A stretch of DNA of 64,000 nucleotides from Candidatus Riflebacteria bacterium HGW-Riflebacteria-2 (GCA_002839435.1 PGYA01000008.1:94664-158663); one strand, 5' to 3'; positions 42,778-52,148 are shown, numbered from the stretch's first letter. A program made the numbers and translations. Notes: generated from the letters alone by a model not told the origin.

Positions 42778-44736
42778 ATGGCGCAGCGAATAATCAGACT
42801 GTATGCATCAGAATTCCCTGATAATGAGCCTTTTGCTGCATTTTTCCGGCGCCCTGATGTAAAAACAGTTTTTTTAAGCGACAAGCAGTTATTTGAGCTC
42901 AAAAGTCCCGACGAAACCGGCATTTACTTCATTCACGAGAAAGTTTTCGCCTCAAATCTGCTGCGCTTCCTCTACTATTTTGACAAAACCGACAAGAACC
43001 TGCCTTTGCTGATTGTCGGCGACAAGTTCAGCCAGGACTATCTCGAACATCTGTTCGCGAATCGCCCATTCACTTATCTTGGCCTGCCTGTCAGCGAAAA
43101 AGAGCTCTACGATCTGACCCTCAAGGTTAAGGCTGACCAGGCGCGCTACCTGCCAACGCACGATTTTGAAAAAGAGCTACAGACGGCAAAAGAAAATATT
43201 GAAGCGCTGCACGAGATCGGCATAGCGCTGTCTTCCGAAAACGACCCCGACAAGCTGCTCGAGCTGATTCTCACCCAGAGTCGCAATATCGCCGGAGCTG
43301 ATGCCGGCAGCCTCTACCTTCTCGAAGGTGAAAGGCAGCTGCGCTTCAAGCTTTCTCAAAACGTTTCACTCGACTGGTCAGTGAAGGAAAACTCCGTGCT
43401 GCCGGTAGACGGGCACAGCATCTGCGGCTATACCGCCAGTTCCAGAGAGGCAGTCAATCTGCTCGATGCTTATAACATTCCAGAAGCTTTTTCTTTTACT
43501 TTCAACAAGAGCTACGACCAGAAGTCAGGGTATCGTTCCAAGTCGATGCTGGCCGTGCCAATGCGCAACAAAAACGGTGAGGTTCTCGGGGTTATACAGT
43601 TGATCAACAAACGGGCTGACTACGAGCAGAAAGTTGCCGGACAACCGCTACGCCTCGATCAGGTTCGGCCTTTCAACCACGATGATGTCGAACTTCTCAG
43701 CAGTCTAGCCTCGCAGGCGGCCGTTGCCCTGGAAAATTCGCGACTGTATCAGGATATAAAGAAACTATTCGAGGGCTTCGTCAAGGCTTCGATCTTCGCG
43801 ATAGAATCGCGCGATCCTACCACGCACGGGCATTCAGAAAGAGTTGCCGAACTGACCATCGCGCTTGCTTACGAAATTAACAAGGTTAACAGCGGTGAAC
43901 TCGCCAACGTTCACTTTGACCATAAAAAGCTCACTGAATTACGCTACGCCTCGCTGCTACACGATTTTGGCAAGGTCGGCGTGCGCGAAGAAGTTCTGGT
44001 CAAGGCAAAAAAACTGTTTCCATATGAACTTGAGAGCCTCAAGGAACGTTACCGTTACATAAAAAAATCAATAGAAGCTGATTTTTACCGGGAATGCCTT
44101 GAATACGCTGTAGAAAATGGGATAGAAAGATTTCAACTGGTCAGGCCATCACTTGAAGCGTCGTTTAGAACTCACACACAGGAAGTTCAGGAAACCCTCG
44201 ACTTTCTCATCAAGGCAAACGAACCGACATTGCTCGACGACGGCAACTTTCACAAACTGCTGGAACTGGGCAAACAAAATCATCTTGGTCGTGACGGGTT
44301 GATGACCCCCCTGCTGACTGAGCGCGAAACCCATGTGCTCTCCATCCGTCGCGGGTCTTTGTCAGAAGCAGAAAGAATCGAAATCGAATCACATGTGCGC
44401 CACACCTTCAAGTTTCTGTCAAAAATCCCCTGGACAAAAGACCTCTGCCGCATACCCGAGATAGCTTACGCGCACCATGAAAAGCTCAATGGCCGCGGGT
44501 ATCCCAATCACCTGTCCCGCGACGAAATACCCATAGAATCTCAGATACTCGGTGTCGCCGACATCTTCGACGCACTGACCGCACAGGATCGACCTTATAA
44601 ACCAGCGGTGCCGTTGCAGAAAGCTATCGAAATACTGCGCATGGATGTCGATCAGAACCACATCAACCGTGAAATCGTTGACATCTTCGTCAACAAGAAG
44701 GTTTATCTGATACTCGAAGGCCGCATGTTCCGCTGA
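42778..44736 (+). CDS. Pseudo-receiver, GAF and HD-GYP protein with a large insertion
   Basis: The 652-residue soluble protein has an N-terminal region (about 1-125) shaped like a receiver domain without the phospho-acceptor Asp pocket, a GAF domain (about 140-320) and an HD-GYP domain. HDFGKVG is at about 395 and HHEKLNGRGYP at about 566: 171 residues apart, against 52 in the HD-GYP protein at 29104-30897. About 115 extra residues (LVKAKKLFPYELESLKERY onward, to near LLTERETHVL) lie between the halves. Metal and GYP residues are retained, so it should hydrolyse cyclic di-GMP or a related dinucleotide. AGGAGG is just before the ATG. Confidence 0.9.
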   Translation: MAQRIIRLYASEFPDNEPFAAFFRRPDVKTVFLSDKQLFELKSPDETGIYFIHEKVFASNLLRFLYYFDKTDKNLPLLIVGDKFSQDYLEHLFANRPFTYLGLPVSEKELYDLTLKVKADQARYLPTHDFEKELQTAKENIEALHEIGIALSSENDPDKLLELILTQSRNIAGADAGSLYLLEGERQLRFKLSQNVSLDWSVKENSVLPVDGHSICGYTASSREAVNLLDAYNIPEAFSFTFNKSYDQKSGYRSKSMLAVPMRNKNGEVLGVIQLINKRADYEQKVAGQPLRLDQVRPFNHDDVELLSSLASQAAVALENSRLYQDIKKLFEGFVKASIFAIESRDPTTHGHSERVAELTIALAYEINKVNSGELANVHFDHKKLTELRYASLLHDFGKVGVREEVLVKAKKLFPYELESLKERYRYIKKSIEADFYRECLEYAVENGIERFQLVRPSLEASFRTHTQEVQETLDFLIKANEPTLLDDGNFHKLLELGKQNHLGRDGLMTPLLTERETHVLSIRRGSLSEAERIEIESHVRHTFKFLSKIPWTKDLCRIPEIAYAHHEKLNGRGYPNHLSRDEIPIESQILGVADIFDALTAQDRPYKPAVPLQKAIEILRMDVDQNHINREIVDIFVNKKVYLILEGRMFR

Positions 44737-44770
44737 ACATGACGATAATTAGCAGCTTATCAGCCAGAGA

Positions 44771-45349
44771 TCAGTCTTCGTGATAGATGAAGTCAATGCA
44801 GGCTGTAGCGGCAAGACTGATCAGGCTCATTGAAGTATCGGTGTGAATATCCAGTTCGTAGGTATCGGCAGTTGTTAAAAGCTCACGCAAAAGGCCTTCT
44901 GCTTTGTGCCTTATCGTTGCAATCGGGTTGCCGTTGTTATCTTTGAACTGAAAGTTTCTGAAGTGCCAGCCGCCGCTGATAGTGCCGAGCCTTTGACCGC
45001 TGCCGTCTTCGACGACGATGCTTGGATGCATGAACGAAAATGTCTGCCGCAACCGCCCGAGAACCTTGTTATCGGAACCGCGCACGGTAAAAGCCGAACA
45101 GGCCAGAGCTGCCGGACGTGTGATTTCAAGAACCGGACCGCCCTGCGGATCACGCATGACCAGTTTTACCGGCAGAAAAGCCTTGTCGAGAAAAGCACGC
45201 GCGATGGCCTGCGCTGTTGTTGTTTCTTCTTCAATACTGCCAAGCAGGCTGCCATTCTGCGGATCAAAAATCATGTAAGACTCACAAAGCTTTGTAGCCC
45301 CAACCAGTTCTTTCACGATGTATTTATGCTTCATTGCTATAGTAGCCAT
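44771..45349 (-). CDS. LURP-one / scramblase-like protein
   Basis: The 192-residue protein resembles the LURP-one-related and phospholipid-scramblase fold: a 12-strand beta-barrel around a central helix, with repeated strands such as PVLEITRPAALACSAFTV and LGTISGGWHFRNFQFKDNNGN. The C-terminal hydrophobic helix (LISLAATACIDFIYH) fits the family. Function in bacteria is unknown. AAGGAG is six bases before the chosen ATG. The gene follows the secreted protein gene at 45360 by ten bases. Confidence 0.78.
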   Translation of the reverse strand: MATIAMKHKYIVKELVGATKLCESYMIFDPQNGSLLGSIEEETTTAQAIARAFLDKAFLPVKLVMRDPQGGPVLEITRPAALACSAFTVRGSDNKVLGRLRQTFSFMHPSIVVEDGSGQRLGTISGGWHFRNFQFKDNNGNPIATIRHKAEGLLRELLTTADTYELDIHTDTSMSLISLAATACIDFIYHED

Positions 45350-45359
45350 ATTCCACTCC

Positions 45360-46199
45360 TTACCAGACTCTTACGCCAAGTTCAGCTGCCCATTCGTAAG
45401 GTTCTACGCCGTATTCGCCAGCTGTATCGATCAGCTCGGCAAAGACCTTTTCGGCCAGTGCGGCCTTGATTATTTTAATATCAGGAATGACACCCGGCTT
45501 GTTACCGCAGGCAGCAAAGCCCTGGCGCCAGGCATCCTTCTTTTTCTGATCTTCGATATTCTGCCAGGCCGCCCTGATCATGTACCAGCCCGCCTGAAAA
45601 TCTTCGAGAACATCTTTTTCGGCATGGCTCAAACCGGCGAAATTGCTGGTCAGAGTATCTTTAATGGAGGCAGTAGCTGATGCATCATACCAGACCGGCT
45701 GATCGGGCTGCGCCAGAAATGCCAGGTATTCGACAAACGCGTCTACAGCCTGAACTGTTATCAGAATTTCGCCTTCCTGAAACACTTTCTGTGAACTTTC
45801 TTTCTGCAGGCGATTGAACAGTTGAGACGCCACGTCTTCGGGCACTTCAGCGGCAGTTCTGGCAAAGTCATCGGCGAGATCGGCCTGAACTACTTCAAGC
45901 TGCTCTTCGTCAAGCTCTGAAAGTGAATCTACCAGTGCTACTGCTTCGAGAAAGTCTGCTTTCTCTTCTGTGGTCATTTCTGCACATTCACGGGTAATTT
46001 CGGCGAGAAAAGCATCTTTCTGACCGACTGTGAGTCTGGAAGTCAGAACAAATTCGATCAGTCGGATATGGCAGTCAACAGCAAACGCGGTAATTGGCGG
46101 TTCACCCGGTATTATGATCTTTTCATCGGCCCAGAGTGAAGCACCAGCAAACAACAATGCGGTTAAAATCAGCAAAGTAACCGATATCGCCTTTTTCAT
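45360..46199 (-). CDS. Secreted helical protein of unknown function
   Basis: The protein has about 279 residues. The ATG at 46199 has GGAG six bases upstream and begins a signal peptide (MKKAISVTLLILTALLFAGA, cleavage near LWA). The mature part is acidic and mostly helical. I recognise no family. Ten bases separate it from the LURP-one gene, so they are one operon; secretion of one and cytoplasmic location of the other makes a direct complex unlikely. Confidence 0.72.
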   Translation of the reverse strand: MKKAISVTLLILTALLFAGASLWADEKIIIPGEPPITAFAVDCHIRLIEFVLTSRLTVGQKDAFLAEITRECAEMTTEEKADFLEAVALVDSLSELDEEQLEVVQADLADDFARTAAEVPEDVASQLFNRLQKESSQKVFQEGEILITVQAVDAFVEYLAFLAQPDQPVWYDASATASIKDTLTSNFAGLSHAEKDVLEDFQAGWYMIRAAWQNIEDQKKKDAWRQGFAACGNKPGVIPDIKIIKAALAEKVFAELIDTAGEYGVEPYEWAAELGVRVW

Positions 46200-46444
46200 G
46201 ATCAACTCCGTAGGAATCAGATTCGGATAGTGCCATGATATAAGCTTACACCTTTTTTTTCAACCAATGGCGAATTCTATCGGGGCAAAGGTGAAAGAGT
46301 GTTCGACTTTGACAGTAAGACAGATCACACCTGATGAGCGAGGTACAGGCACTGAAAATTCATCTGAGCAAAAACCTGTGAATAGTGTTATCTTATTTGG
46401 TCAGGGCGTAACGCTCAGAGTATCAAATACGTGCGAGGGATTCT

Positions 46445-49339
46445 ATGGCTGCGAAGAGTCAGATTAAAGTCGATATTGCAATACAGAACGAGCTCGAAGA
46501 TCTGGTTACCGAACTACGCTCGACACTTATCACGAAAAGACTGAAGGCCGTCAAATCGCTTGGCAGGCTCAAAACTCCAATTGCAGTAGAACCTCTCATC
46601 AAGATACTGTCAGACCGTTCGCGCGAGGTCAGGTGTGCTGTCATCGAAGCGTTGAGCATGATCAATCCACCAAATCTCGCCGAGACACTACAGCCACTTG
46701 CCAGAGACAAATCAGCCGATGTCAGAATACGTGTTGCCCATTCCCTGGGCATCTGTGACAGTAATGATGCCATCGAAAGTCTGATGACACTGATTCGCGA
46801 CCAGCGCGATGAGGTGGCCGGTATGGCCGCACGAAGCCTGGCACGACACCCAAGAGCAAGCCTCGCCCTGCTAATCAGACTATTTGGCGACAAGTCCTGG
46901 AAAATCAGGTCGAGAGCGGCAACAGCCGTAACCAGAATGGGCAAAGACGCAGTGGAAGCGCTCAAACTGGCGATAGATGATAATGATTCGAACATACGAT
47001 TCTGGACTGCAATCTGCCTCGGCCATCTGCGTGACCGCTCACATGCCGTGATACTGCTCGAAAAACTGCAGGACCGCGACATTGGCGTACGCATTGCGGC
47101 ATTGCGCGCACTACGCGAAATCGGCGACCCGAATGTAGCAGCCAAGCTTTTTGAAGCGCTTTCCCAGCCATCAGAACTGATTCGCGACCTGATATATGAG
47201 ATTCTCAAAGACTTTGGCACCCACTCGATTCCGTATCTGATGGAATCGCTGTCGAGCGAATACTGGATGGGGCGGTCGCTGGCGGCGCAGGCTCTTACCG
47301 ATATGGGCAGCGAAGCGGTATTTCCGCTGGTTTCCGCCCTGGAAAGCCAGGACAAGGAACGGCGCTACTGGGCCATCAGAATTCTCGGCAAGATGCATGA
47401 ACAGACAGCATACTCCGACATCAAGAAATTTCTTTCTGATCCTGATCCCGAAATCCGGATGGCGGCCCTTGAATCAATGGGCTATTACCTTAATCCCGAC
47501 GCCGTGCCGGCGATGATCGAACGCTTTCTTGACCCGGCCTGGGTTGTACGCAAGCATGCCTGCCGGGCTATAGTAAAGTTCGGCACCAAAGCAGTGCCTA
47601 ATCTGCTCAAGGCACTTGGTTCAGTCGAAGAAGACGTGCGCTACTGGTCTTTGCGCGCTATCGGCGACATCAAACCTCGCGGTATTTACCCGCATCTGGT
47701 AAAACTTTTCAAGGATCGTTCTTGGACCATCCGCAAAACCACCTCTGACGTTCTCGGCGGTTACGGCGAAGACGCACTGATGGAACTCCCCGCACTCGCC
47801 ACTGACTCTACCGATTCAGAAGCCAGATACTGGGTCTTGCGTTCTCTTGGCCGTATCCGCGCCGGCATGTCGCTGCCGCTGCTGTTCCGGGCCCTTGAAG
47901 ATCCTTCCGAATCGATTCGTGACGCTGCTCAGAAGGCTCTGGCAAACTATGGCGCTGAGATTATTGACGATCTCTTTGCGCTGCTCAAAAGCGAAAAGCG
48001 CATGTTGCTCGAAAGCGTCTGTGCAACTTTTACCCGCATTGGCCCGGCACTGATGATACCCAAGCTCTGTCGCAATCTCGGCAAATTTGATGAACACGTC
48101 AACTACTGGATAAGACGGGCATTGATTGGCTTCGGCAACGAAGCCCGCCCACAGGTAATTCAGCTGTTGCAGAGCAAGTCTGAAGAAATAAGGCGTCAGG
48201 CTGTTCTGAGCCTTGGCCAGATCGGCAAACACAGTGACAGCGAAGCTATTCAGCCCCACCTCAAAGATGAATACTGGCCGGCCCGCATTGCCGCGGCTGA
48301 AACTCTGGGAACGCTCGGAGACGCATCAGCGGTCAATGCACTGATCGAGGCGCTCGAAGACGAAGACGAAGATCTCGCCATGGCCGCCATAATTTCGCTC
48401 GGCAAAATTGGTGATGAAAAAGCAGTGCCCGGGCTTATTTCAACTTTACAGCGCGAATCATGGGCCCTTAAATTTCAGGCTATCAAGATTCTTGGCGAGA
48501 TGCGTGTCAACCGCGCCTTTGGCGATCTCATCAAGCTTCTCGACGAAGACACACTTGACCTCCAGATACACATAGTCAGGGCGCTGGCCCGGATCAGCCA
48601 TCCGCGCTGTTATGAAGAACTAAAGAAGCGCTTTGACAAGGAAAAGGAAAGCGAAATTCGCCTGGCTTATATTGAAGCTCTTGCTGAACTGGGCAATCCG
48701 GCTATAGTAACCGAATTTGTAAAAATGGCCCAGAACAAAGAAAACTGGGATGAACGACGGGCAGCCATCAGAGCCCTCGGCATCATGCGGGTAGTCAATG
48801 CCAGAAGCGTTCTCATTCAGGCCCTTAAAGACAAGGATACGGTTATCAGTCGCGAAGCTCTGACCGCTCTCGAACAGATCCTCCCGCCAGAAGAATTCAA
48901 AAAAACCGAAAAAGCCATTGCGGCTGCCCGCAGGCAACAGGAGCTCTTTCAGAAAGCATTCAATGAAGGCATGCGCCAAATGCGTCTCGGCGCCATGCGC
49001 GAAGCTGAAAAATTTCTCAAAGAGGCAATCCGCATAAATTCAAGGGCAGCCTACGTCTATTCTGCTCTCGGCAACCTGTATTACAAAACCGGCAAGCTGA
49101 TCGACGCCACTAAGGCCTATGTAATGGCCACTACCATCAGCCCGGAAGACATCACGCTCAAACTCAACCTCGGTATGGTATATTACCGCCGCCGCGCATA
49201 TAAAGAGGCTGCCCAGGTATTTGGCAAGGTCGCTAAATCGGCCGGACCGAAAAGCCAGCAAGGGCAGTATGCCAGCAAAATGATTGCGCGCATCAACGTT
49301 GAAGCCCGCCAATCATCAGCACCGCCTGAGTTTGAATGA
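46445..49339 (+). CDS. Giant HEAT-repeat protein with C-terminal TPRs
   Basis: The 964-residue soluble protein consists of about 25 PBS-lyase-type HEAT repeats (about 20-820), each about 31 residues with patterns such as AVEPLIKILSDRSREVRCAVIEAL and YWPARIAAAETLGTLGDASAV. TPR units cover about 830-945 (AYVYSALGNLYYKTGKLIDATKAY). This should be a long solenoid scaffold. No enzyme domain is visible. It is likely monocistronic or coupled to the next secreted protein. Confidence 0.88.
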   Translation: MAAKSQIKVDIAIQNELEDLVTELRSTLITKRLKAVKSLGRLKTPIAVEPLIKILSDRSREVRCAVIEALSMINPPNLAETLQPLARDKSADVRIRVAHSLGICDSNDAIESLMTLIRDQRDEVAGMAARSLARHPRASLALLIRLFGDKSWKIRSRAATAVTRMGKDAVEALKLAIDDNDSNIRFWTAICLGHLRDRSHAVILLEKLQDRDIGVRIAALRALREIGDPNVAAKLFEALSQPSELIRDLIYEILKDFGTHSIPYLMESLSSEYWMGRSLAAQALTDMGSEAVFPLVSALESQDKERRYWAIRILGKMHEQTAYSDIKKFLSDPDPEIRMAALESMGYYLNPDAVPAMIERFLDPAWVVRKHACRAIVKFGTKAVPNLLKALGSVEEDVRYWSLRAIGDIKPRGIYPHLVKLFKDRSWTIRKTTSDVLGGYGEDALMELPALATDSTDSEARYWVLRSLGRIRAGMSLPLLFRALEDPSESIRDAAQKALANYGAEIIDDLFALLKSEKRMLLESVCATFTRIGPALMIPKLCRNLGKFDEHVNYWIRRALIGFGNEARPQVIQLLQSKSEEIRRQAVLSLGQIGKHSDSEAIQPHLKDEYWPARIAAAETLGTLGDASAVNALIEALEDEDEDLAMAAIISLGKIGDEKAVPGLISTLQRESWALKFQAIKILGEMRVNRAFGDLIKLLDEDTLDLQIHIVRALARISHPRCYEELKKRFDKEKESEIRLAYIEALAELGNPAIVTEFVKMAQNKENWDERRAAIRALGIMRVVNARSVLIQALKDKDTVISREALTALEQILPPEEFKKTEKAIAAARRQQELFQKAFNEGMRQMRLGAMREAEKFLKEAIRINSRAAYVYSALGNLYYKTGKLIDATKAYVMATTISPEDITLKLNLGMVYYRRRAYKEAAQVFGKVAKSAGPKSQQGQYASKMIARINVEARQSSAPPEFE

Positions 49340-49415
49340 GCGGCCCGATCATTTTTTGCCGGGCAATGTGCCAGAACAGATGATTATAGAAAAAAAAACG
49401 CAAGACAGATCAGGA

Positions 49416-50240
49416 ATGCAACACAGGCTTTTAGTTCTTGTCTGCTGCTTCTTATTAATCGCCATAACGCCAGCGGCAGAAGCCATTACCAGATGCAGCA
49501 ACTGCCAGTATCCGGTAACTTCCGATGCCCTCACCTGCCCGAAGTGCCTGCGTAAACTTCAGTGGCCGCTTATACCAGAACGCAGTCGCAGCGCGCGGGT
49601 AGTTGTGCGCACCGGTCACGACGCCTTCATCAGGCATCCGCACGCGCGCATTCGCAAGTATCGTGACGACCGCAACACAGGCGGCGATCACACCGGTCAC
49701 ATCGGTTCCTGGGGCGGACCAACCACCTTGCGTTACCTGCTGCGATTTGATATCCCACAGGCGTTTGCAATGGCACAGGTCGATATGAATGGTTTCAATG
49801 TCAGACGGGCACTGCTCAGACTCTGTGTCGACGATCAAGGAAAATACAATGGCCTGCCTGTCAGGGTGTATCCTCTCACCCGGCCTTTCTCAGCAGGAAC
49901 CGGCATGACTGGAGTTCGCGAAAAGGTGCCGGATGGCTGCGACTGGTACTATTCTGCGCCCCTGATAGTCTGGCATAGAGAAGGCGGCGACTATGCCGAA
50001 AAACCTTCGGCAGTGGCCATTCTCGGTGAAGATGGCGAGAAAGAAACCATTATAGATGTTACCGAGCTGATCATAGCGCGCTTCGACGAGTTTGCCAGAA
50101 CCGGCGTCTGGAACGACCCCGGTTTTCTGATCATGCACGACCCTGCGCGCTACGGCTACCATGGTTATGTTACCATTCACAGCCTTGAGGCAGTATATCT
50201 CGGGCAGAGCGTTCGCTCACCAGAACTTTTCATTCAGTGA
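49416..50240 (+). CDS. Secreted zinc-ribbon protein with a DNRLRE-like domain
   Basis: This is a protein of about 274 residues. The ATG at 49416 begins a signal peptide (QHRLLVLVCCFLLIAITPA); the frame extends upstream into the HEAT gene without a signal. The mature N-terminus has CSNCQYPVTSDALTCPKC, a four-Cys zinc ribbon, odd for an exported protein. The rest (about 65-270; LRYLLRFDIPQ, RRALLRLCVDDQG, DVTELI) matches the DNRLRE beta-sandwich found in secreted proteins. Function unknown. Confidence 0.72.
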   Translation: MQHRLLVLVCCFLLIAITPAAEAITRCSNCQYPVTSDALTCPKCLRKLQWPLIPERSRSARVVVRTGHDAFIRHPHARIRKYRDDRNTGGDHTGHIGSWGGPTTLRYLLRFDIPQAFAMAQVDMNGFNVRRALLRLCVDDQGKYNGLPVRVYPLTRPFSAGTGMTGVREKVPDGCDWYYSAPLIVWHREGGDYAEKPSAVAILGEDGEKETIIDVTELIIARFDEFARTGVWNDPGFLIMHDPARYGYHGYVTIHSLEAVYLGQSVRSPELFIQ

Positions 50241-50248
50241 AGCGTTGC

Positions 50249-50270
50249 TGCGACGCCACGCGACGTTGCA
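50249..50270 (+). promoter_or_regulatory. Candidate enhancer site for a sigma-54 activator
   Basis: An imperfect inverted repeat, TGCGACG and CGTTGCA separated by eight bases (six of seven pairs), lies about 75 bp upstream of the -24 element. Position and form fit an upstream activator sequence bound by a Fis-type helix-turn-helix dimer. The binding protein is unknown. Confidence 0.4.
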
Positions 50271-50332
50271 TGCACCGGCCGCGCAACCGCTGAAAAATCG
50301 CGAAAACCCTTTCCATAAGCCAATTCTAAAAG

Positions 50333-50349
50333 TTGGCACACCCCTTGCA
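50333..50349 (+). promoter_or_regulatory. Consensus sigma-54 promoter of the hsp20 pair
   Basis: TTGGCAC (50333-50339) and TTGCA (50345-50349) place GG and GC exactly ten bases apart, the invariant -24/-12 elements. It lies 56 bp before the first hsp20 start codon and no sigma-70 promoter or CIRCE element is seen. Confidence 0.82.
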
Positions 50350-50404
50350 ATAATAGTTGGCGTAAAGCGATTGACGCAAACTCATAAGCAGGAGGAATAA
50401 GAAA

Positions 50405-50851
50405 ATGACAATCTGGAATTTTTTGAAGGAAATGGATCAACTGCAGTCGCAGCTTGGCGAACTGGCCAGGCTCAACTCGATCAGCGGCTGGCCGCGCATG
50501 GCCTTTCTGCCAGGCGTTTCGGCACGCCACTTCCCGATGATGAATGTTTCGGCTGACGACCAGAACATATATGTCGAAGCACTCGCCCCCGGCCTTGACA
50601 GCAAAAGTCTCAAGGTGACTGCTCTACGCGACAAACTGACCATAAGTGGCGAAAAAGCTACCGCCAAAGTTGCCAGCGAAAAGTATCATCGCAGCGAACG
50701 CTCCGCCGGCAAATTCACCCGCAGCATTGAGCTGCCCGCTTCGATCGACCCAGACAAGGTTGACGCAGAATACAGCAACGGCATTCTCAAGATCACTTTG
50801 CCGAAAGCCGAAGAAGCCAAACCCCGCCAGATCGAAATCAAAGTTGACTAA
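50405..50851 (+). CDS. Hsp20 small heat-shock protein (first of pair)
   Basis: The 148-residue protein has an alpha-crystallin domain (about 45-145): [27 protein letters not shown], and [13 protein letters not shown], with a C-terminal RQIEIKVD in place of the IxI tail. It should be an ATP-independent holdase. AGGAGGAA precedes the ATG. It is the first gene behind the sigma-54 promoter and is followed after 30 bp by a second hsp20 gene of different sequence. Confidence 0.93.
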   Translation: MTIWNFLKEMDQLQSQLGELARLNSISGWPRMAFLPGVSARHFPMMNVSADDQNIYVEALAPGLDSKSLKVTALRDKLTISGEKATAKVASEKYHRSERSAGKFTRSIELPASIDPDKVDAEYSNGILKITLPKAEEAKPRQIEIKVD

Positions 50852-50881
50852 CTTAAGAACATTAAGAAAGGAGAGATTACC

Positions 50882-51283
50882 ATGGCCGAAAAAACTATCC
50901 CCGCAACCCAGAACAATGAGAACCAGGTGGTAAAGCGCGAAATAACCAGAAATCCAGAGGCTTACGTAACGCCACTGACCGATATATACGAAGAAGAAAA
51001 CGGGCTTCATGTACTCTGTGACCTGCCAGGCGTCCAGAAGGACGGCCTCAGAATCAAGGTCGAAAATAACATACTGACGATCGAGGGCCACGTAAATGCG
51101 AAGAACGACACCTCATACCTGCTGCACGAATTTGAACCGGCCAACTACTACAGGCAGTTCGAACTCAGCGAAAGTGTAGATCAGGAGAAGATCAATGCTG
51201 AAATGAAAAATGGCGTCCTGTCAATCTTCCTGCCCCGGGCAGAAGCCCTTAAACCCCGCACTATCGACGTTAAAATCAACTGA
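50882..51283 (+). CDS. Hsp20 small heat-shock protein (second of pair)
   Basis: The 133-residue protein has an alpha-crystallin domain (about 25-128): PLTDIYEEENGLHVLCDLPG, ILTIEGH and KNGVLSIFLPRAE, ending PRTIDVKIN. It differs from its neighbour, so the two may form mixed oligomers. AAAGGAG lies upstream of its ATG. Two terminators follow (51313-51390), so the pair forms a closed transcription unit. Confidence 0.93.
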   Translation: MAEKTIPATQNNENQVVKREITRNPEAYVTPLTDIYEEENGLHVLCDLPGVQKDGLRIKVENNILTIEGHVNAKNDTSYLLHEFEPANYYRQFELSESVDQEKINAEMKNGVLSIFLPRAEALKPRTIDVKIN

Positions 51284-51312
51284 CCTCGTTACTTACAGCC
51301 TCTGTTAACCAG

Positions 51313-51352
51313 TTGCCCCGGCTATGTGTAAAGCAAAGCCGGGGCAATTTTT
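51313..51352 (+). terminator. Intrinsic terminator after the hsp20 pair
   Basis: A perfect 10-bp stem (TTGCCCCGGC with GCCGGGGCAA; 51313-51322 with 51338-51347) is followed by TTTTT. Confidence 0.92.
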
Positions 51353-51360
51353 ATTCCGTC

Positions 51361-51390
51361 ATGCGCGGCTGAACTGCTGCGCATTTTTTT
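51361..51390 (+). terminator. Second terminator after the hsp20 pair
   Basis: ATGCGC (51361-51366) pairs with GCGCAT (51379-51384) and a run of seven T follows. It is a back-up to the preceding terminator. Confidence 0.65.
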
Positions 51391-51414
51391 GTCCTTGACA
51401 AAGGTGGCAGGTTT

Positions 51415-51452
51415 AAACAGATTTTTGCTTTTGTAAGCAAGTTTCTGTTTTT
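51415..51452 (+). terminator. Terminator-like hairpin in the leader of the secreted-protein gene
   Basis: AAACAGA (51415-51421) pairs with TCTGTTT (51444-51450), with an inner TTGCTT/AAGCAA stem, and a T-run ends directly before the GGAGGG ribosome binding site of the gene at 51465. It could be an attenuator. A TTGACA at 51395-51400 has only a poor -10 partner, so where transcription starts is unclear. Confidence 0.4.
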
Positions 51453-51464
51453 CTGGAGGGTATC

Positions 51465-52148
51465 ATGCCAATTACAGTAAAAAGCCTGTTAACGGGAATA
51501 GCCATGGCCGGACTTTTCAGCTTTGCCGCCTGCCTGCCGGCGCATGCCATTCTTGAAGGCCCCAACCGCGAAAGGTTCGAACAACTCGACTTTTCGGAAC
51601 ACATGATCAAAAGTGGTCTTTATGCCAAAAGCGGCAAGGCTGTATTCAACCGCGACCAGAAAAGATTCGTACGCGGCATAAAGGAAAGTAATGCCCCGCA
51701 TATTTACGAACCCGATGTTTACACGTGGGAACTGGCAATGGCCGAGCATCGCAAAAAACTGGCACAACTGGCTCCCCCGCAGGAACCGCCCATTCCAATG
51801 GTTTCCCCTGTTCCCATGTATGGGCCCGGTATGCTGCCGGCGAATCCCATGCCTTTACAGCTGACGCCGATTGGACCACAGGCTGTATATGAAAGCTCTG
51901 CCACATTGCCGGCAGACGCCCAGGAGCGTATGAACAACATGGTATACCGCGCCCGCGCCCGCGGCCTGCACCCGGGCAGTGAACTGCGCGCCAATGAAAT
52001 CAAACAGCGGCTTGTCGATCACATGAACAGACTGGGTGGCGACGGGTCTGCCGCCCAATATGGATCGCCATCTATTCCGGCACTGCTGCCGGCGTTGCCT
52101 GACCTGCCCAAAGGCAAACGTGGCGATTCCTACGATTCAGGATTCTAA
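51465..52148 (+). CDS. Secreted Pro/Met-rich protein of unknown function
   Basis: The 227-residue protein has a signal peptide (about 1-28, cleavage near PAHA). The middle (about 100-150) is rich in Pro and Met (PPIPMVSPVPMYGPGMLP), then helical and charged (DAQERMNNMVYRARARG). No family is recognised. It is monocistronic, with GGAGGG before the ATG, a possible attenuator upstream and two terminators downstream. Confidence 0.7.
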   Translation: MPITVKSLLTGIAMAGLFSFAACLPAHAILEGPNRERFEQLDFSEHMIKSGLYAKSGKAVFNRDQKRFVRGIKESNAPHIYEPDVYTWELAMAEHRKKLAQLAPPQEPPIPMVSPVPMYGPGMLPANPMPLQLTPIGPQAVYESSATLPADAQERMNNMVYRARARGLHPGSELRANEIKQRLVDHMNRLGGDGSAAQYGSPSIPALLPALPDLPKGKRGDSYDSGF

